DNA from: Nymphaea colorata
Taxonomy: Eukaryota > Streptophyta > Magnoliopsida > Nymphaeales > Nymphaeaceae
Reading direction: 5' to 3'
Assembly (NCBI RefSeq): GCF_008831285.2
Contig: NC_045141.1
Coordinates: forward strand, 20,520,848 to 20,580,847
DNA: 60,000 bases
A program made the position numbers and the translations under genes. Shown one piece after another: positions 20,902 through 32,425 of this stretch. Below the pieces are notes generated by a model. The model was not told the origin of the DNA, did not search any database, and saw nothing but the letters and a program-made list of their open reading frames with translations. Position 1 is the first letter of the stretch, and every line of letters starts with the position of its first letter.

Positions 20902-23900
20902 TCATCCTTGTTCACCTACACCATCCTCGCCACGCCCCCTCCACCCATGTCTATAACCTCTTCCACGGTAATATGCACCTCTGTAGTTTGCAAGGTATCC
21001 TCTACCACGGCCTGTATAGGGCCTCTGCTGGAAATCACCAAAAGTCTGTCCATTGTTTTTGAAATAATTAAATGAGGAAAACCAGATGACAAAACAACGG
21101 CAAAATATCCTTAACATTGAACAGATATATTTACGCCGACCGTTTGACAACCACTTCATCTGATATCAATCCTTCATAAGAACTTTAACAGATTTCCACC
21201 AGAGTTAAGAGCTTAAATAAGGAACATAAAAGCAAATGCACTGACCTCAGTATCCACTTTTGTCCGCTCAGAATATCTGCCATGTTGGTTCCGCCTAGCT
21301 CTATCTAATGACCCACAAGAAATTGAATCAAAGAATTCATCCTTGACATAAACAGCCTGCAGAACATAGAGAAGCAGAAAATACTTTCCGTGAAGGGCAC
21401 AATTTTGAAAGTTCTCTTAAAAAATTTTCATTTGAATGAAAAAATAATAATTTGTATGATTTAGTTACTAAAACAAGACATACTCTATTACTGAACTTTG
21501 TGAATTGAGCACCATCATTTTCATTAACCAGTTCATCTACATCATTCTCATTTCTGCCTCCCGAAGTCTTCTGCATAACTTTGCCCAAAGTTCCCCAAAC
21601 TTCTTCCTTCTTAAACTTCTCATTCATGGCTACAAAGTCAAATTCCTCAGCATATTCCATAGCTTTAAGCTGATTCTGCCAAGAACGTTAAAAGAATAAA
21701 AATGAAGATCAATCCATGGCACGAAAAATCAAGAAGCTGCGAAGCCTAAAGTTGCCTAAGAGAATTGCCATTCAAAACCCCCACAAGCAAAAGCTCCACA
21801 GATGTACATTGAGCATTTAATACATGGATCTCCATCATTTCTGCAATTTGATGCTAGAATTAGATGTGAAACTTCAAAAACCGAATCATAAGAAAGCAAG
21901 AATGCTCAGGAGTAACATTTACATTTAGAAAAGGAATAACTTTTTGCGCTAAATATTTTAACTTAACATAGAAATTAACCCATTATGCAAGTCCTAAAAT
22001 TCAGATCTCGGCCAATCTGAACAGTGACCTGAACAAAATCCTACGTAGTGAACTAAGATCACAAACACATCAGATGCATTTGAGTGAGTAAAACCATTGT
22101 TGACACATTTCATCAACCCTATGGAAGCCAACTGTAGATAAAGAGTTGGCTAGATGCTTCACTCATATCCCACAAAACTGTTGACTTCTATTAAGCTCGT
22201 CATGAAAAGTCTACATATAAGATTGGCTCACAGTCCAGTTACACCGTAGAAGTCAAATTGTGGCGCATATTCCAAACTGCAGGTCACAAACTGATCTTCT
22301 AGAAGGATGCCCAAGAGACAGTACCATAAGGTCAAAATATTAAACACTGACTTCACTATGCAAATCATAGGCAATGTGCACACTGTTTTCCTTCATATTC
22401 AAGGCATTATAACAGAACATGCTCTTGTGATGAATCCAGACTGCCATAAATCGGATCTGCCATGTAAAGAGCTTTCGTACTTTGCTATTTTACTCACGTG
22501 AAAAGTAACTAGAGGGTTGACCCAGAACTGATGCAGAAAACACCATAACTGAATAAAGGGATATCATTAGGTTGCATGAAAAGCCAACATGCAACAGGTA
22601 CTTATGAACCGGCACAAGTTCAATAAGCAACAACTCCAAGAAAAGTGAGAATGTAGATCCATAATTTTGAAAAAATTGCAAGTAACCATCAAGAAACTGT
22701 AAGCTTAAAACGAAGCACCATAAAATACATGTGCAACCTAGAACAGGGAAAAAAATCAGACCTGCTTATCTGAACATATGGGCGTGGACGGCAAAGTTCG
22801 CTGAGTATTCAAAGTTGAGACAAATGATGACATCTTTGATGAAGATGGTACAGTAGCCTCTCTGATTTCCTTATCATTGTCAAAGGTCTGCAGAAGTGAA
22901 TCATTAAAAGCACCAGGTTGTAAACATTGCCCGGGTTTCAAAATTGAAGGCCCCAGTGCTGAAGGACCTGAAGTGGACGACTCAGTAGAAGTTTCAGACT
23001 TAGGCATCGACCAAACAGCAGGATTTGTTACTGGTGCATACCAACCATTGTTTTGGAAAGGTGATGCAATTGAGTTCACTTCTTGACCATAAGTTGGTGG
23101 TGACACTCTTATTGAGTTAGTAACTAATTCTGATTCAAGTAATGATGTCTCAGGTACCTTAGTGGGGGTGATGGAAAATGTAGAGGAGGATATATCACTT
23201 TGAACGGATGCACTCATTGATGGCAAATTGTTGTATAGAAGATTATCAGATGGCATAACAGGTAAAGCTGAAGCATTGGCAACTCCTGACGTAGGGGAGA
23301 TAAAAGTAGCAAAAGGATGAACCTCAGAATGGTGCAGTTTGTGCCCCAGGGAATGGGGAATGATAGGCCTATGCAATGAATTTGCAGTCAAGTCTGGTTT
23401 TGGTAACAATGAGGCAGGTACCTTAGTTGATATGCCATAGGCAGTTAAAGGTGGAGGATCAACAAGACCTGACACAGAAGAACTCAAATGAATGGAGGGC
23501 TGAATCAGAGAATGTTGTAGTGGGGGCTCCTGTGAGCAAGAAGTGTAAGGAATCCCATTTGATGGTCTATAACAACCATGCCAATCAAGTGACAATGAAG
23601 GATTGCCGTCTTGGATAGATGGAACAGTAAAAGAATTAGATCCAGCTATGTGTGAGGACACGTAACCCTCATGGTATGGCATACTTGTCATGGCTGTTCC
23701 AAGTGAAGAAAACCCCCTGGAATCCAGTGGGCCCTCAGAAAAGTGTGACTGCTGAAGGAGAAACAAAAAGATATCAGACTCTCCTTTTCAAACAAATAAC
23801 TTGCATATGTAGAAGTTTGTCACAAAAAAAACACACAAACCTGAATAATAGCAGGATCATGATGAAGCTCTGGAGTATTATGAGCAGCTGGTGTATATTT

Positions 23901-25954
23901 CACTTGCAAATCCTGGAAATATTAAAGAGAAAAGGAATATACTACACACATTATTACAAGTTCAAAAGAAATGGTCTAAACAACGGTATGCCCAGGAAGA
24001 AAGCAAACCATGGATATTTGTCCAAACAGAACAAAAATAAGGAGCAAGAAAATTTTCAGTAAAAAGGAAAAGAAAGAACCATAGTGCATTCTGCAATCGA
24101 AATAAGCCAAAGGTCCAGCAAATGCACTTGTCACATTACTTTCTGATATACAGCTCAATGCCAAAAGGCTCATAGACAAAGCTCATTTTCTGTTGGCCTA
24201 AAAACTAATGTTTAGCAGAATAATTCCATGATTGCTAAATATCAATAGGTTGAATTTACATACTTTGGCATTTTACACTCTTATTGCCCAATCAATATCA
24301 CACAATAGAATGCAGAACTAACCTTGATATCCTTCCCTCTGAACAAAATGTATTCATAAATTTTATCGCTTGGAGGTATCTGTTGTCCATCTTTTTTCCG
24401 CCCTTCAGTACCATATGACCTAACTGTTAAGGACAGTGAATGCAAGTAACTGCTAATTAACAATAGCAAGTTGAAAACAGCAGTGCAAGCAGATGCCAAT
24501 TACAAAGAGGAAACTAGAAACGATAGTTTACAAAGCATGCTCAGAAATAAAGATATAATATCCCTTTCTTCTGATAATTGAAAACTTCAAAATAACTAAT
24601 AAATAGAATCTTCTGTGATTACATGGTAATAAAAATAAAACTAGGAACTAGGAACCTTGACGTTAGCACACAATGAAATTTCCCATCCAAGACACAAATG
24701 AACAGAACAGCTTGACTTCATTTTGCATCATATACTCTAATGTCCTGCCCCAGATAGATCACTCATCAGTCAACCACACACATAAACGAAGCGACACTGG
24801 AAGCACTAGACGCCCTGTAGAAACAACAAACCAGAAGCACCTGCCTATCTTTCTGAAATCCCTGGCAAGGAAATCAATCACCTCCTGTCATGAACACACC
24901 CCACTTCCAGTGTCAATAAAAAGATCCTCAAAAACTGTCAACGGTTCATTATCTTTCTCCTGCAATAGATCAGACACCATTTGTTTCCCAAGCTTGTCCT
25001 ATAAGGTAAAAATGGTGGAGCGGTCAGGTTGAAACCCGTCTGCTTGGGAAGAAAGTTGAAAGCAGAGGGCTACTGGATTTCGGCCAGGTCCTATTTGCTC
25101 TAAAGAACAACCAACCGTGGCTACATCTTAACGTATATAAGCTTCACCATGCATGACGGCTTTACCAGTCGGAATGGCACCCAAGGAAGTCACAGGTCAT
25201 CCGCTAGCATTCCGGCAGCCAATCACAAGAATATATGTAAACCGCATGTCAACAATCCGAAACAGCCGAATGTAGCATTCCGCGATATAAGACAGACAGC
25301 AAGCAAAGACACCAGATACCTCAAACCTCAGAAGAAACCCGCCTTCAAGAGAATAAAAATTCATAGATTAAAGAAACGAACCAACTCATAGAGACGGCAA
25401 AGGAAGACCTCACGCATGCAGCAGGTAGAGCCAAGATAGTTCTAACTCAACCAAGAGGAACCGTACATTTCCTCAACCCATTCCGTAAGATTAAGATTCT
25501 CCTTCAGGTCCTTTTTTTACACTGCAACCACGTCTCCAAGACCAAAGCGAGAAAAACAGAAAAAAGGAAAGAACAACTGGTTTGCCGCTTCTTCTCTGCT
25601 GTGCCTCATCCCATTAAGTTTCCAATGCAAGAACCACTCATAGAAATCGACCATGCATTTCCCATGAACTAATTCGCAACTCAACGGCTAACAAGAAAAA
25701 AGAGGAGAAGAAGGGAGAAAACAAAGGACGAAGACAAAGACGCGAGAAAGGAAAGCGAGAGCAGCAGACAAGATAGAGAAAAGGGTAGGAAGAAAGGATT
25801 AATACATACCATTCTGCAAGCCGATGCTGGATTCTTCGGTGTTGATGGAGGCGAGAAGGCCTTCGTACCTGATCTCCGACTTTGAAGTCAGGCTGATCAA
25901 ACTGCCAACGTACGAATCTGCCGCGCCGGATGAGGTTTTTCCTGAGTCCTCCAT
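20902..25954 (-). CDS. DCP5: Decapping 5-like protein (LSM14/SCD6 family)
   Basis: Seven minus-strand exons join in frame with GT-AG introns: 25954-25810, 24423-24323, 23912-23841, 23751-22762, 21675-21484, 21356-21246 and 21045-20902, giving 584 residues. The family sits in cytoplasmic P-bodies, where plant DCP5 binds DCP1 and promotes decapping and translational repression. Domains in order: an N-terminal LSm14 fold, about 12-90 ([20 protein letters not shown], then [19 protein letters not shown] and [12 protein letters not shown]); a long Ser/Pro-rich linker, 107-436, in one large exon; the DFDF box around 447-463 ([19 protein letters not shown]); the FFD box ([10 protein letters not shown], 505-514); the TFG box (TFGDF, 538-542); and an RGG-like tail ([21 protein letters not shown]). 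All hallmark motifs are intact, and the length is close to the usual 550-620. Intron 1 is about 1.4 kb. The start is the first ATG before the LSm domain. Confidence 0.96.
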
Positions 25955-26165
25955 GATCACACAAATACCTCCCTCCTTCCTTCTCTAAGCTCTCTTTTCC
26001 TCACAGTGCCTCGCTTCTTTCTAGATCCTTGCCCCCCAAGGAAGGCGAGAGGGAAGGGAAGCGCAGAGAGAGGACGGGCCAGAGGAGGACTTTTTTTAAC
26101 TTTACTTATTCGGTTACGCTTCCGGCGGGAGAGAGACACGCCGATACCCGCCTTTTTAACCTCCT
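25955..26165 (-). promoter_or_regulatory. DCP5 leader and proximal promoter
   Basis: The stretch upstream of the DCP5 ATG is GA/CT-rich on either strand (AGGGAGGGAGG, GCGAGAGGGAAGGG), typical of a plant housekeeping-type leader with Y-patches. No TATA box in a suitable place was identified. Its role is inferred from position and composition. Confidence 0.4.
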
Positions 26166-26429
26166 TCTCCTTTGGAGCTTAATGGATCGGTACTAGATCC
26201 AACCCGTACCCAACGCCTTTGCAATTGCCGGTGTCCTGTCGTCGCTGGACCAGTTCATTCCTGTTTCCTGATCGAACCAGACCCGAATCTGAAAAAGTTT
26301 GAAGATGCATTTGATTGTGAGAACAAAACCTTTCATGAAGAGAGAAAACGGCTTCACTAAGATAACACAGTGTAAAATAACTAAGATACAATCAGAAAGA
26401 AAGTCCAAACAGTAATTATAGTCAATGGA

Positions 26430-26830
26430 TCAGATTTGGATTTGATGTCTAATAGTAATGCTTCAACAAGAAGTTGGATATGGAAAAGGAAGCATTTGAT
26501 TAAGAAGTCCGATCAGGTTTTGATTTAAAAATATCATTTGGTCGGATTCGAATTCAGATTTTATTGTAAAAATATGATTGGATTCAATTTGAATTCAAAA
26601 TAAGATATCCTATATATATCCAACATGGCAACATCAACATATTTTGAACGTTGGTCGTTGATATTATAATATTGTTGTCCATATTCAGTTCTGTATTTAA
26701 AAGCAGGATTCGGATTCAGTTTCTAATTGGGTTCTAATCGGATAAACATTTTGAATTTGAATATGATATATTTTTTGGTTCGCCTGTCTGATTCATGTTT
26801 GATTCATTGACATCCAAATCGTAATTAGGG
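26430..26830. repeat. GAATC-rich dispersed repeat
   Basis: The segment is built from alternating words such as GGATTCGAATTCAGATT, GGATTCAATTTGAATTC and GGATTCGGATTCAG, and its right side carries TGACATCCAAATCG, near the AGGGATGTCA end seen at 3028. Similar text occurs at 3028-3225, 5140-5215, 9690-9880 and 54990-55105. It resembles common plant non-autonomous repeats; its class is not resolved. Confidence 0.5.
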
Positions 26831-27054
26831 ACACTCCGATGTCAGCATAAAAAAACTTGTCACTTGCATATAGCAGTTTACGTATTTCGTTTTCGACTAC
26901 CCTTAAAGTTTAAACTGATAAATGGAATGGCGGAGTTGTTGGGTATCAGCCAACTGAAGAGCTTGCAGGAAATAAAACTCTTTAACTTGTGTTTGATTCA
27001 CTGGCAGATCCATGGTGACCTGAGGATCTCTAGGATCTCAAATCCATGGATTTA

Positions 27055-27225
27055 ATATCGGATACCCTTTCCCTCTCTCAACCCGATCTTAAATTCATAG
27101 TTTTTAACATGTAGCATGGATTTGTAATCCATGTTGCTGAGATCCAAACTGAAGATCGCCTAAGACACGTGTTTTAATGTAGCCTCAGATTTAAGATTTG
27201 GGGCTATCAAACACAACCTTAACAA
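27055..27225 (+). repeat. Three-copy dispersed repeat, copy 1
   Basis: Contains TTTTTAACATGTAGCATGGATTT, GAGATCC and GCTATCAAACACAACC in order; copies at 37385-37545 and 38325-38410 keep TTTTTAACATG-AGCATGAATTT, CTTAGATC and GCTATCAAAC. The ends (ATCAAAC-type) suggest a small DNA transposon derivative. Confidence 0.6.
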
Positions 27226-27959
27226 GTTCTGATGTGATAAGATTGTTGTTGGAGGTGATTGTGTCCAGGTGATATATACATCATCTTAACGCTGGTAAAG
27301 TAGTCCCTTCATTTTTACATGTTATTTTACACTTTTCAATACTTTTATCTTACAGTTATTTAAAATTATGGATACCGTAAGAAACATGCTTCGGAAATGT
27401 GTAGAATAGATTTTAAAGTCAGCAGTTTGATCATTTGGCTTTATGGCTTCTAAAATTCATTCTGCATATCCAAGATGATCGTTATTTTGATTTTTACTTT
27501 CCTAAAGAAATTCAACTCGCAGGTTTGTATTTGTCTTTTCGAAATATGCAGACATATAACGATGTATTCAACCAATTCCATTTTCGGGATTGGTCCAACC
27601 AGTGACTTCATTTTTAATATTTCACTTATTGTTTGTATAGTTTACCTTATAAATGTGATCCTTATATTTAAAGCATTATAAAGACGAATAAATTCGGTTT
27701 TAACACGTGCAACTAAGATTTTATGACAAGGAACTTGAATTCTTTTGCTTCTGAAAATTTTTTCTTGTTTTCACTCTCTCTTCTTCTGTTGCCTAGCTGG
27801 TTGGACCGGCCACATATTTTGAAGTGATCTTTGAAGTAGAAGTTAATTGTCTAGATGTGAGCAACATGTCTAAAGTAATGGAAGTCAAAATAAATGTCAT
27901 ATATATCTTTTGAGCATATCAGAGGAATTATGTAAGACAAAAGATAAGGCCGTACACAT

Positions 27960-28115
27960 ATATTGTTGAAGACGGTGAGATCACAAGTTAAAGCAAGAAC
28001 TAATCAAGATAATATTTCAAGATATGGCAAGGAGGAAAGAAAGATAACTCACAGTCATTGTGCTGAGGAATTTGAAGACAATCATGCTGGCCTTGGCAAG
28101 GATGGTGAAGACAAA
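27960..28115 (+). repeat. Diverged repeat, partner of 28905-29062
   Basis: ATCACAAGTTAAAGCAAGAAC, GGCAAGGAGGAAAG and CCTTGGCAAGGATGGTGAAGACAAAC correspond to ATCATAAGTTATAGCGAGAAC, ACATGGAGGAAACA and GGCTTTGGCAAAGGTTAAGGACAAAC about 940 bases downstream, in the same orientation. On the minus strand both copies have hydrophobic short frames, but stops or shifts prevent a gene call. Confidence 0.5.
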
Positions 28116-28686
28116 CGCGTCAAAATGTAATGGGCAGGAAAAAATTATGTTTAATTCCATAGAAATGATGAAGAATCTTATTTAAGTTCACTAGTGATAC
28201 TAGGGTTAATTAACATGGAAATTCACTACAATGTCTGCATTGTGGATGATCTAGCGATAAGGAGAGAGCGTAAGTTACAGAGCGAGCCATAATGGCTAAT
28301 ACGGGTTTGAATTTGCTGATCATATATGCATGAGAATAAACAACAAACTGAAGTAATGCTTCCCATGTTGGAGTAGGAACATCAATAAAGCAATTGGTCA
28401 TATTTCTGCTTGTTAACTTGTTCATCAAGTAGTGCTTAACTTGGAGAACAGGAAGATCATATTACTGTCATTTTGTAAAACGCGTCTGTGTTGATGGTCG
28501 AACAGGAAGATCACATGCTTTGCCCTTTTTTGATTCATTGTATAAGGTCATACACTATTGACACCAATTTGTATGTCTTCTTCCCTCCACCTGAACCACT
28601 TGTGACAACTCACCTTATGAGCACACCATGAATGGAATTCTGTCCCTTCATATGTTTATCCCATATTTCATTCCCGTTGAAGCATG

Positions 28687-28719
<33 letters not shown>

Positions 28720-28904
28720 GAACGCACAATACATTGATACATAAGAGTCAAATTCTCCAAAAACCAAACTTGAGTCAAGCGCATTGATTCTTCTCGTCAG
28801 ATTGCAAGTATTTTCACTAAGTCCTACTACTTGCTTGTTTGAGCAACTTAGATCCTGATTGAATGCGCTTTCTGGACTGCTGAGTTTGTGGTGGGGTGTT
28901 AAAG

Positions 28905-29062
28905 AATGTAATATCATAAGTTATAGCGAGAACGGCAATCAAGTTGGCAAGTAAGATAATCATGGTAATATAACAAGGTACCACATGGAGGAAACATGTA
29001 ATAAAATTGACAAGATAGCCACTCTGGCTTTGGCAAAGGTTAAGGACAAACACGTTGGTTTT
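28905..29062 (+). repeat. Diverged repeat, partner of 27960-28115
   Basis: Second copy of the pair described at 27960. The 78-codon minus-strand frame over it (29053-28817) has a hydrophobic middle but no recognisable family. Confidence 0.5.
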
Positions 29063-29345
29063 GGCAAGAACTGAAATGAATCAGGCATGCCAATGAGATA
29101 TTGGATTCAGCTAGCTGAGCTTCACATTAGCTTCTGATTTAGCTCCTAATTTGAAAAATACATGTATATAGCCTGACTATAATATCATTCTAGGCATAAT
29201 TTTTCCCAAACTACTTAACGCAAGCTAACAACGTTGACTTATAAAGTAACTCGAACTTAGCTACCTTGGCTGGTATATATATATATATATACATACACAC
29301 ACACCAATGTGAGTTATCTACTCTTTATTCATGTAGTTTCTTATC

Positions 29346-29453
29346 TATAGGGTCGTTTGGTAGCAGAGAAACTTTGTGAGTATCACATGAATCTGCCCAA
29401 AAGATTAGCCCGACTCATAGTCAGTGTCTCCGCAGCCAAACACTACCCTATAA
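29346..29453. mobile_element. Short MITE, 108 bp
   Basis: The left end TATAGGGTCGTTTGGTAGC and the reverse complement of the right end (TATAGGGTAGTGTTTGGC) form imperfect terminal inverted repeats of about 18 bases. The size and the GGG-x-GTTTGG ends fit hAT-like MITEs. It encodes nothing; target duplication beyond the palindromic TATA could not be told apart. Confidence 0.6.
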
Positions 29454-29905
29454 TGTACTTTTATGAAGAAGTTGACGACAACCAATTAAGAGATTAATTT
29501 TAAAGATCACACCACGTGCAATTCATTTGCCCAATATTTTTAATGATCAAATAGATGGATCGATCGGTGAACGCTGATATACTTTTTACGCACATGTTGA
29601 AGGAAGGCTTTGACTTGTGTCAAGCTTGACAATTATAAATTTTCAACTTCTTAAATATAAAATTTTCCTCTTGTGGATGCTCATTGTTGAGCATTGAACA
29701 ACAAACGAAACAAGTACCAAATAAATAAATAAATATTAATTTCTATGATATCGTATTTAATAAAATTTAACGTCAAATTTTTGTCTATATAAAGCAGGAT
29801 TTAGTTTTACCGTTGAGGTTGAGCAGGCGAGTATGAGAAGTGGGTCCAAATATTGGCAAGACCCACTGGTCAGCATCGGCAGGACACAACAGATACTCAA
29901 GGAAG

Positions 29906-30346
29906 TTAGCTTAGGTTGCATCCGTCTTGCTCAATGCAGGCCCCATTAACATGTAGCCAATGTAGTCGATTCGGATAGACCACTAGCGTCGCTAATAGTG
30001 ATCTCCATGATGCATATCTAATCGAAAGGATAGAGACAACATCACAACGCCAGATTAACCATTTGGCATGCCAGATCGCCCAAGCAACTTGCAAAAGAAA
30101 ACGCATATCTTGAAAGCGCGGTGACAATATCATGACACCAAAACCTTTTGATAGATCCATCGCACCATCAATTTGCACGACATTTAAAACTGCAGAAAAG
30201 AAATGCGGCCGGCCGATCTTCTTTCTTTCTCTAGAAGGAAAAAAAAAGTGAAAATCCCAAACTAGTGGTGCATGATGAAGACGTAAAGGGTTCAAATTAA
30301 TGTTGTTAGAAGTCTCCAGCCTGAATCGAGCAGTTAATTGTACCAT
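29906..30346 (-). pseudogene. LINE C-terminal region, possible RNase H start
   Basis: The minus-strand frame contains MRFLLQVAWAIWHAKWLIW, matching the W-x-IWHARN segment that links reverse transcriptase and RNase H in plant LINEs, and then RLHWLHVNGACIEQDG, close to the W-x-K-x-NVDGA opening of RNase H. With 31430-32330 it is in the correct order for one element, split by other DNA. Confidence 0.45.
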
Positions 30347-31059
30347 ATGTTAGCTTTTAACTATGCTTACATTGTTTTTGTTATGACTTTTTGCAGTTTT
30401 AGATTGGAAAATTTTTGGCCGATCCACAACGGATCATTGAGCTGAATTAATGGTAAATCAGCTGGCCTGTACATCACTTGCCACAATGGTTAACTTTGAG
30501 AAGAATCGGATTCAGAGTGGTTCTCTGTTACCAAATTTGATGGATTTCTAGATGCAATCACCCGACCTTGTTATCAAAATAGAACCAAAGGATTTACAAA
30601 AACTCAGCTGAGTCAAAAGCACTAAGCAGAAAAAAAACAAAAAACAAAAAGGAAATCATGAAATGATTAGAAAAGAAGTCCACCCAGCTGAAGTGAACGC
30701 CACCTTTGTTAGGAACGACACAAATTCTTCTCTCGCACTCTCAAGAGAGGGTTAGAAACAACAATGAAGAAGACAAAGATTTACGTGGTTCGAAGTAATA
30801 ATCTCTTATGTCCATGGTCGCACAGATCTTTTACTATTCACTCACAGATGAACACAGACACTCACAGAGAAGAAGACAAAGAAAACTGCGGCCCTCCTTT
30901 CAACATAAAGATTAGGGCGAAACCCGCATTTGTACAACAGCATGTATGAATCCACGGTATTGCATATGAGTGTCCAGTATGGATCAAGTTCCATACACCA
31001 ACACCATCAATTGCTCAGTCCATCGAAATGAAATTATATCGACAACATGTGTGGGGAGA

Positions 31060-31353
31060 CACTGCAAAAACAAGACAGATTCACCGATGGGTGGAAAATA
31101 TTACGTCGGTGAAAGACAACTTTTACGGAAGTTTTCAAACACAAATGTTGGTGAACATCAATTTTCATCGACGTCCATAAAAAGACGTCAATGAAAAACA
31201 GCATTCATTGACTCTATGTCGTTGAAGTTGTACTTTTACCGATGTCTGCACCTCAAACATCACTAAAAATGAACTTTTACATATGTTCAGTGCCGGACAT
31301 GTTCTTTCACCGATATGTTCTGGCCGTTGAAAATGCCTAGTTTTTTTGTAGTG
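31060..31353. mobile_element. CACTA-type transposon end
   Basis: Read on the minus strand the segment starts CACTACAAAAAAACTAGGC, the terminal motif of CACTA (En/Spm) elements, followed by several copies of an ATCGGTGAAAG-like subterminal word (near 31305, 31240, 31100 and, more diverged, 31165). The other end was not located with certainty; CACTAAGCAG at 30619 is a weak candidate. No transposase is present. The GTGGTTCGAAGTAAT region near 30783 may belong to the same insertion. Confidence 0.55.
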
Positions 31354-31429
31354 AGAAGTTGTCATTAACAACATGAACATGCGAGTATAACCTAGATAGA
31401 TTAGGATCTGTTGAGGAGCTGATTTCTGC

Positions 31430-32330
31430 CTTCAAACGCAGGATCCTCTTTCATCTACTATTATTGGAGAACACTCCAATTCTAGCTGGTGGGGTAGACA
31501 GTCTTTCCAAGCATTGGGAGAACATCATGATTTGATCAGAAAAAAATTGTGATCTCCAGCATTATCAATAGCATCAACATATAAGATTTCACAAAGGTTC
31601 AAACTAATAGCAACTCCCAAGCAAGAAACGATCTCCTACCTCAATGGAGACACTGTGGATGTAGCAGTCATAAGAGCCATCCGGGGGCCAAGGGTCGGTC
31701 AGTATACCATATTTGAACCATGTTACCACCTCCTTATAATGTTTGAGCATCTTCCTCATGGCAACAACATAAAGCATATCTATTAGGGATCTGAAAACCG
31801 ATTTCTTTTAAGTCTCGCTTGGGTAGCAATTTGGTTCTCACATACCAGGAAAAGAGTCCACTTGCTACGAGGGTGACACTGACTAGACCAAATCCATTCC
31901 CTCCAGCTTTGACGCGACGTGGATAAGCAATTTGGGTTCATATTGTCAACCATTTCACAATTTTGGAGTTTAACAGATATAAACCTACGAAGATATTCAT
32001 TCCATTCTAGAGGAGGAAAAAAAAAGACGCATTTGCCCCACAAAAATGTGAATGCTAAAGCAAACATGATCATAATTCTCTACATGAATTTCAGATAGAG
32101 AAATTGAATTGTGTCAAATATCTGGCCAAAATTGTGTCTGTTTCCCATCTCCAATCCTCCAATGCACTTGAGATTTAATATTGCTCCAGGCTTTCAGTAA
32201 ATTCTGAGTGGTGGTTTTCTCTAGGACAAGTCCATATACTGTCCTCCTGCAAATACTTTGTTTAAGAAGTTTTCTGAAGAGTGGAATGAGAGATCGAGAG
32301 GGCAGAGATCCAATATTCAACTATTTGAGA
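31430..32330 (-). pseudogene. LINE reverse-transcriptase 3' part, decayed
   Basis: The minus-strand frames carry SQVHWRIGDGKQTQFWPDI (W-x-IG-x-G-x-x-x-x-FW-x-D), which follows the reverse transcriptase of plant L1 elements, and then SKWTLFLVCENQIATQARL, matching the start of the zf-RVT segment. Stops and frame changes separate the blocks, and the catalytic YADD part is absent. Confidence 0.65.
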
Positions 32331-32331
32331 A

Positions 32332-32425
32332 ATGACAGATTTGAGTAAGCAAATCCTTCCTAAATATGACAGATTTGAGTAAGCAAATCCTTCCTAAATA
32401 TGACAGATTTGAGTATGCAAGATCC
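32332..32425 (+). repeat. 34-bp tandem repeat, nearly three copies
   Basis: Units begin ATGACAGATTTGAGTAAGC at 32332, 32366 and 32400; the third is partial. The first two are identical over the length, so the duplication is recent. Confidence 0.9.

Noticed and set aside
23652-24062. 136-codon plus-strand frame
   Set aside because: Lies opposite DCP5 exons 3-4 and their introns; no motif.
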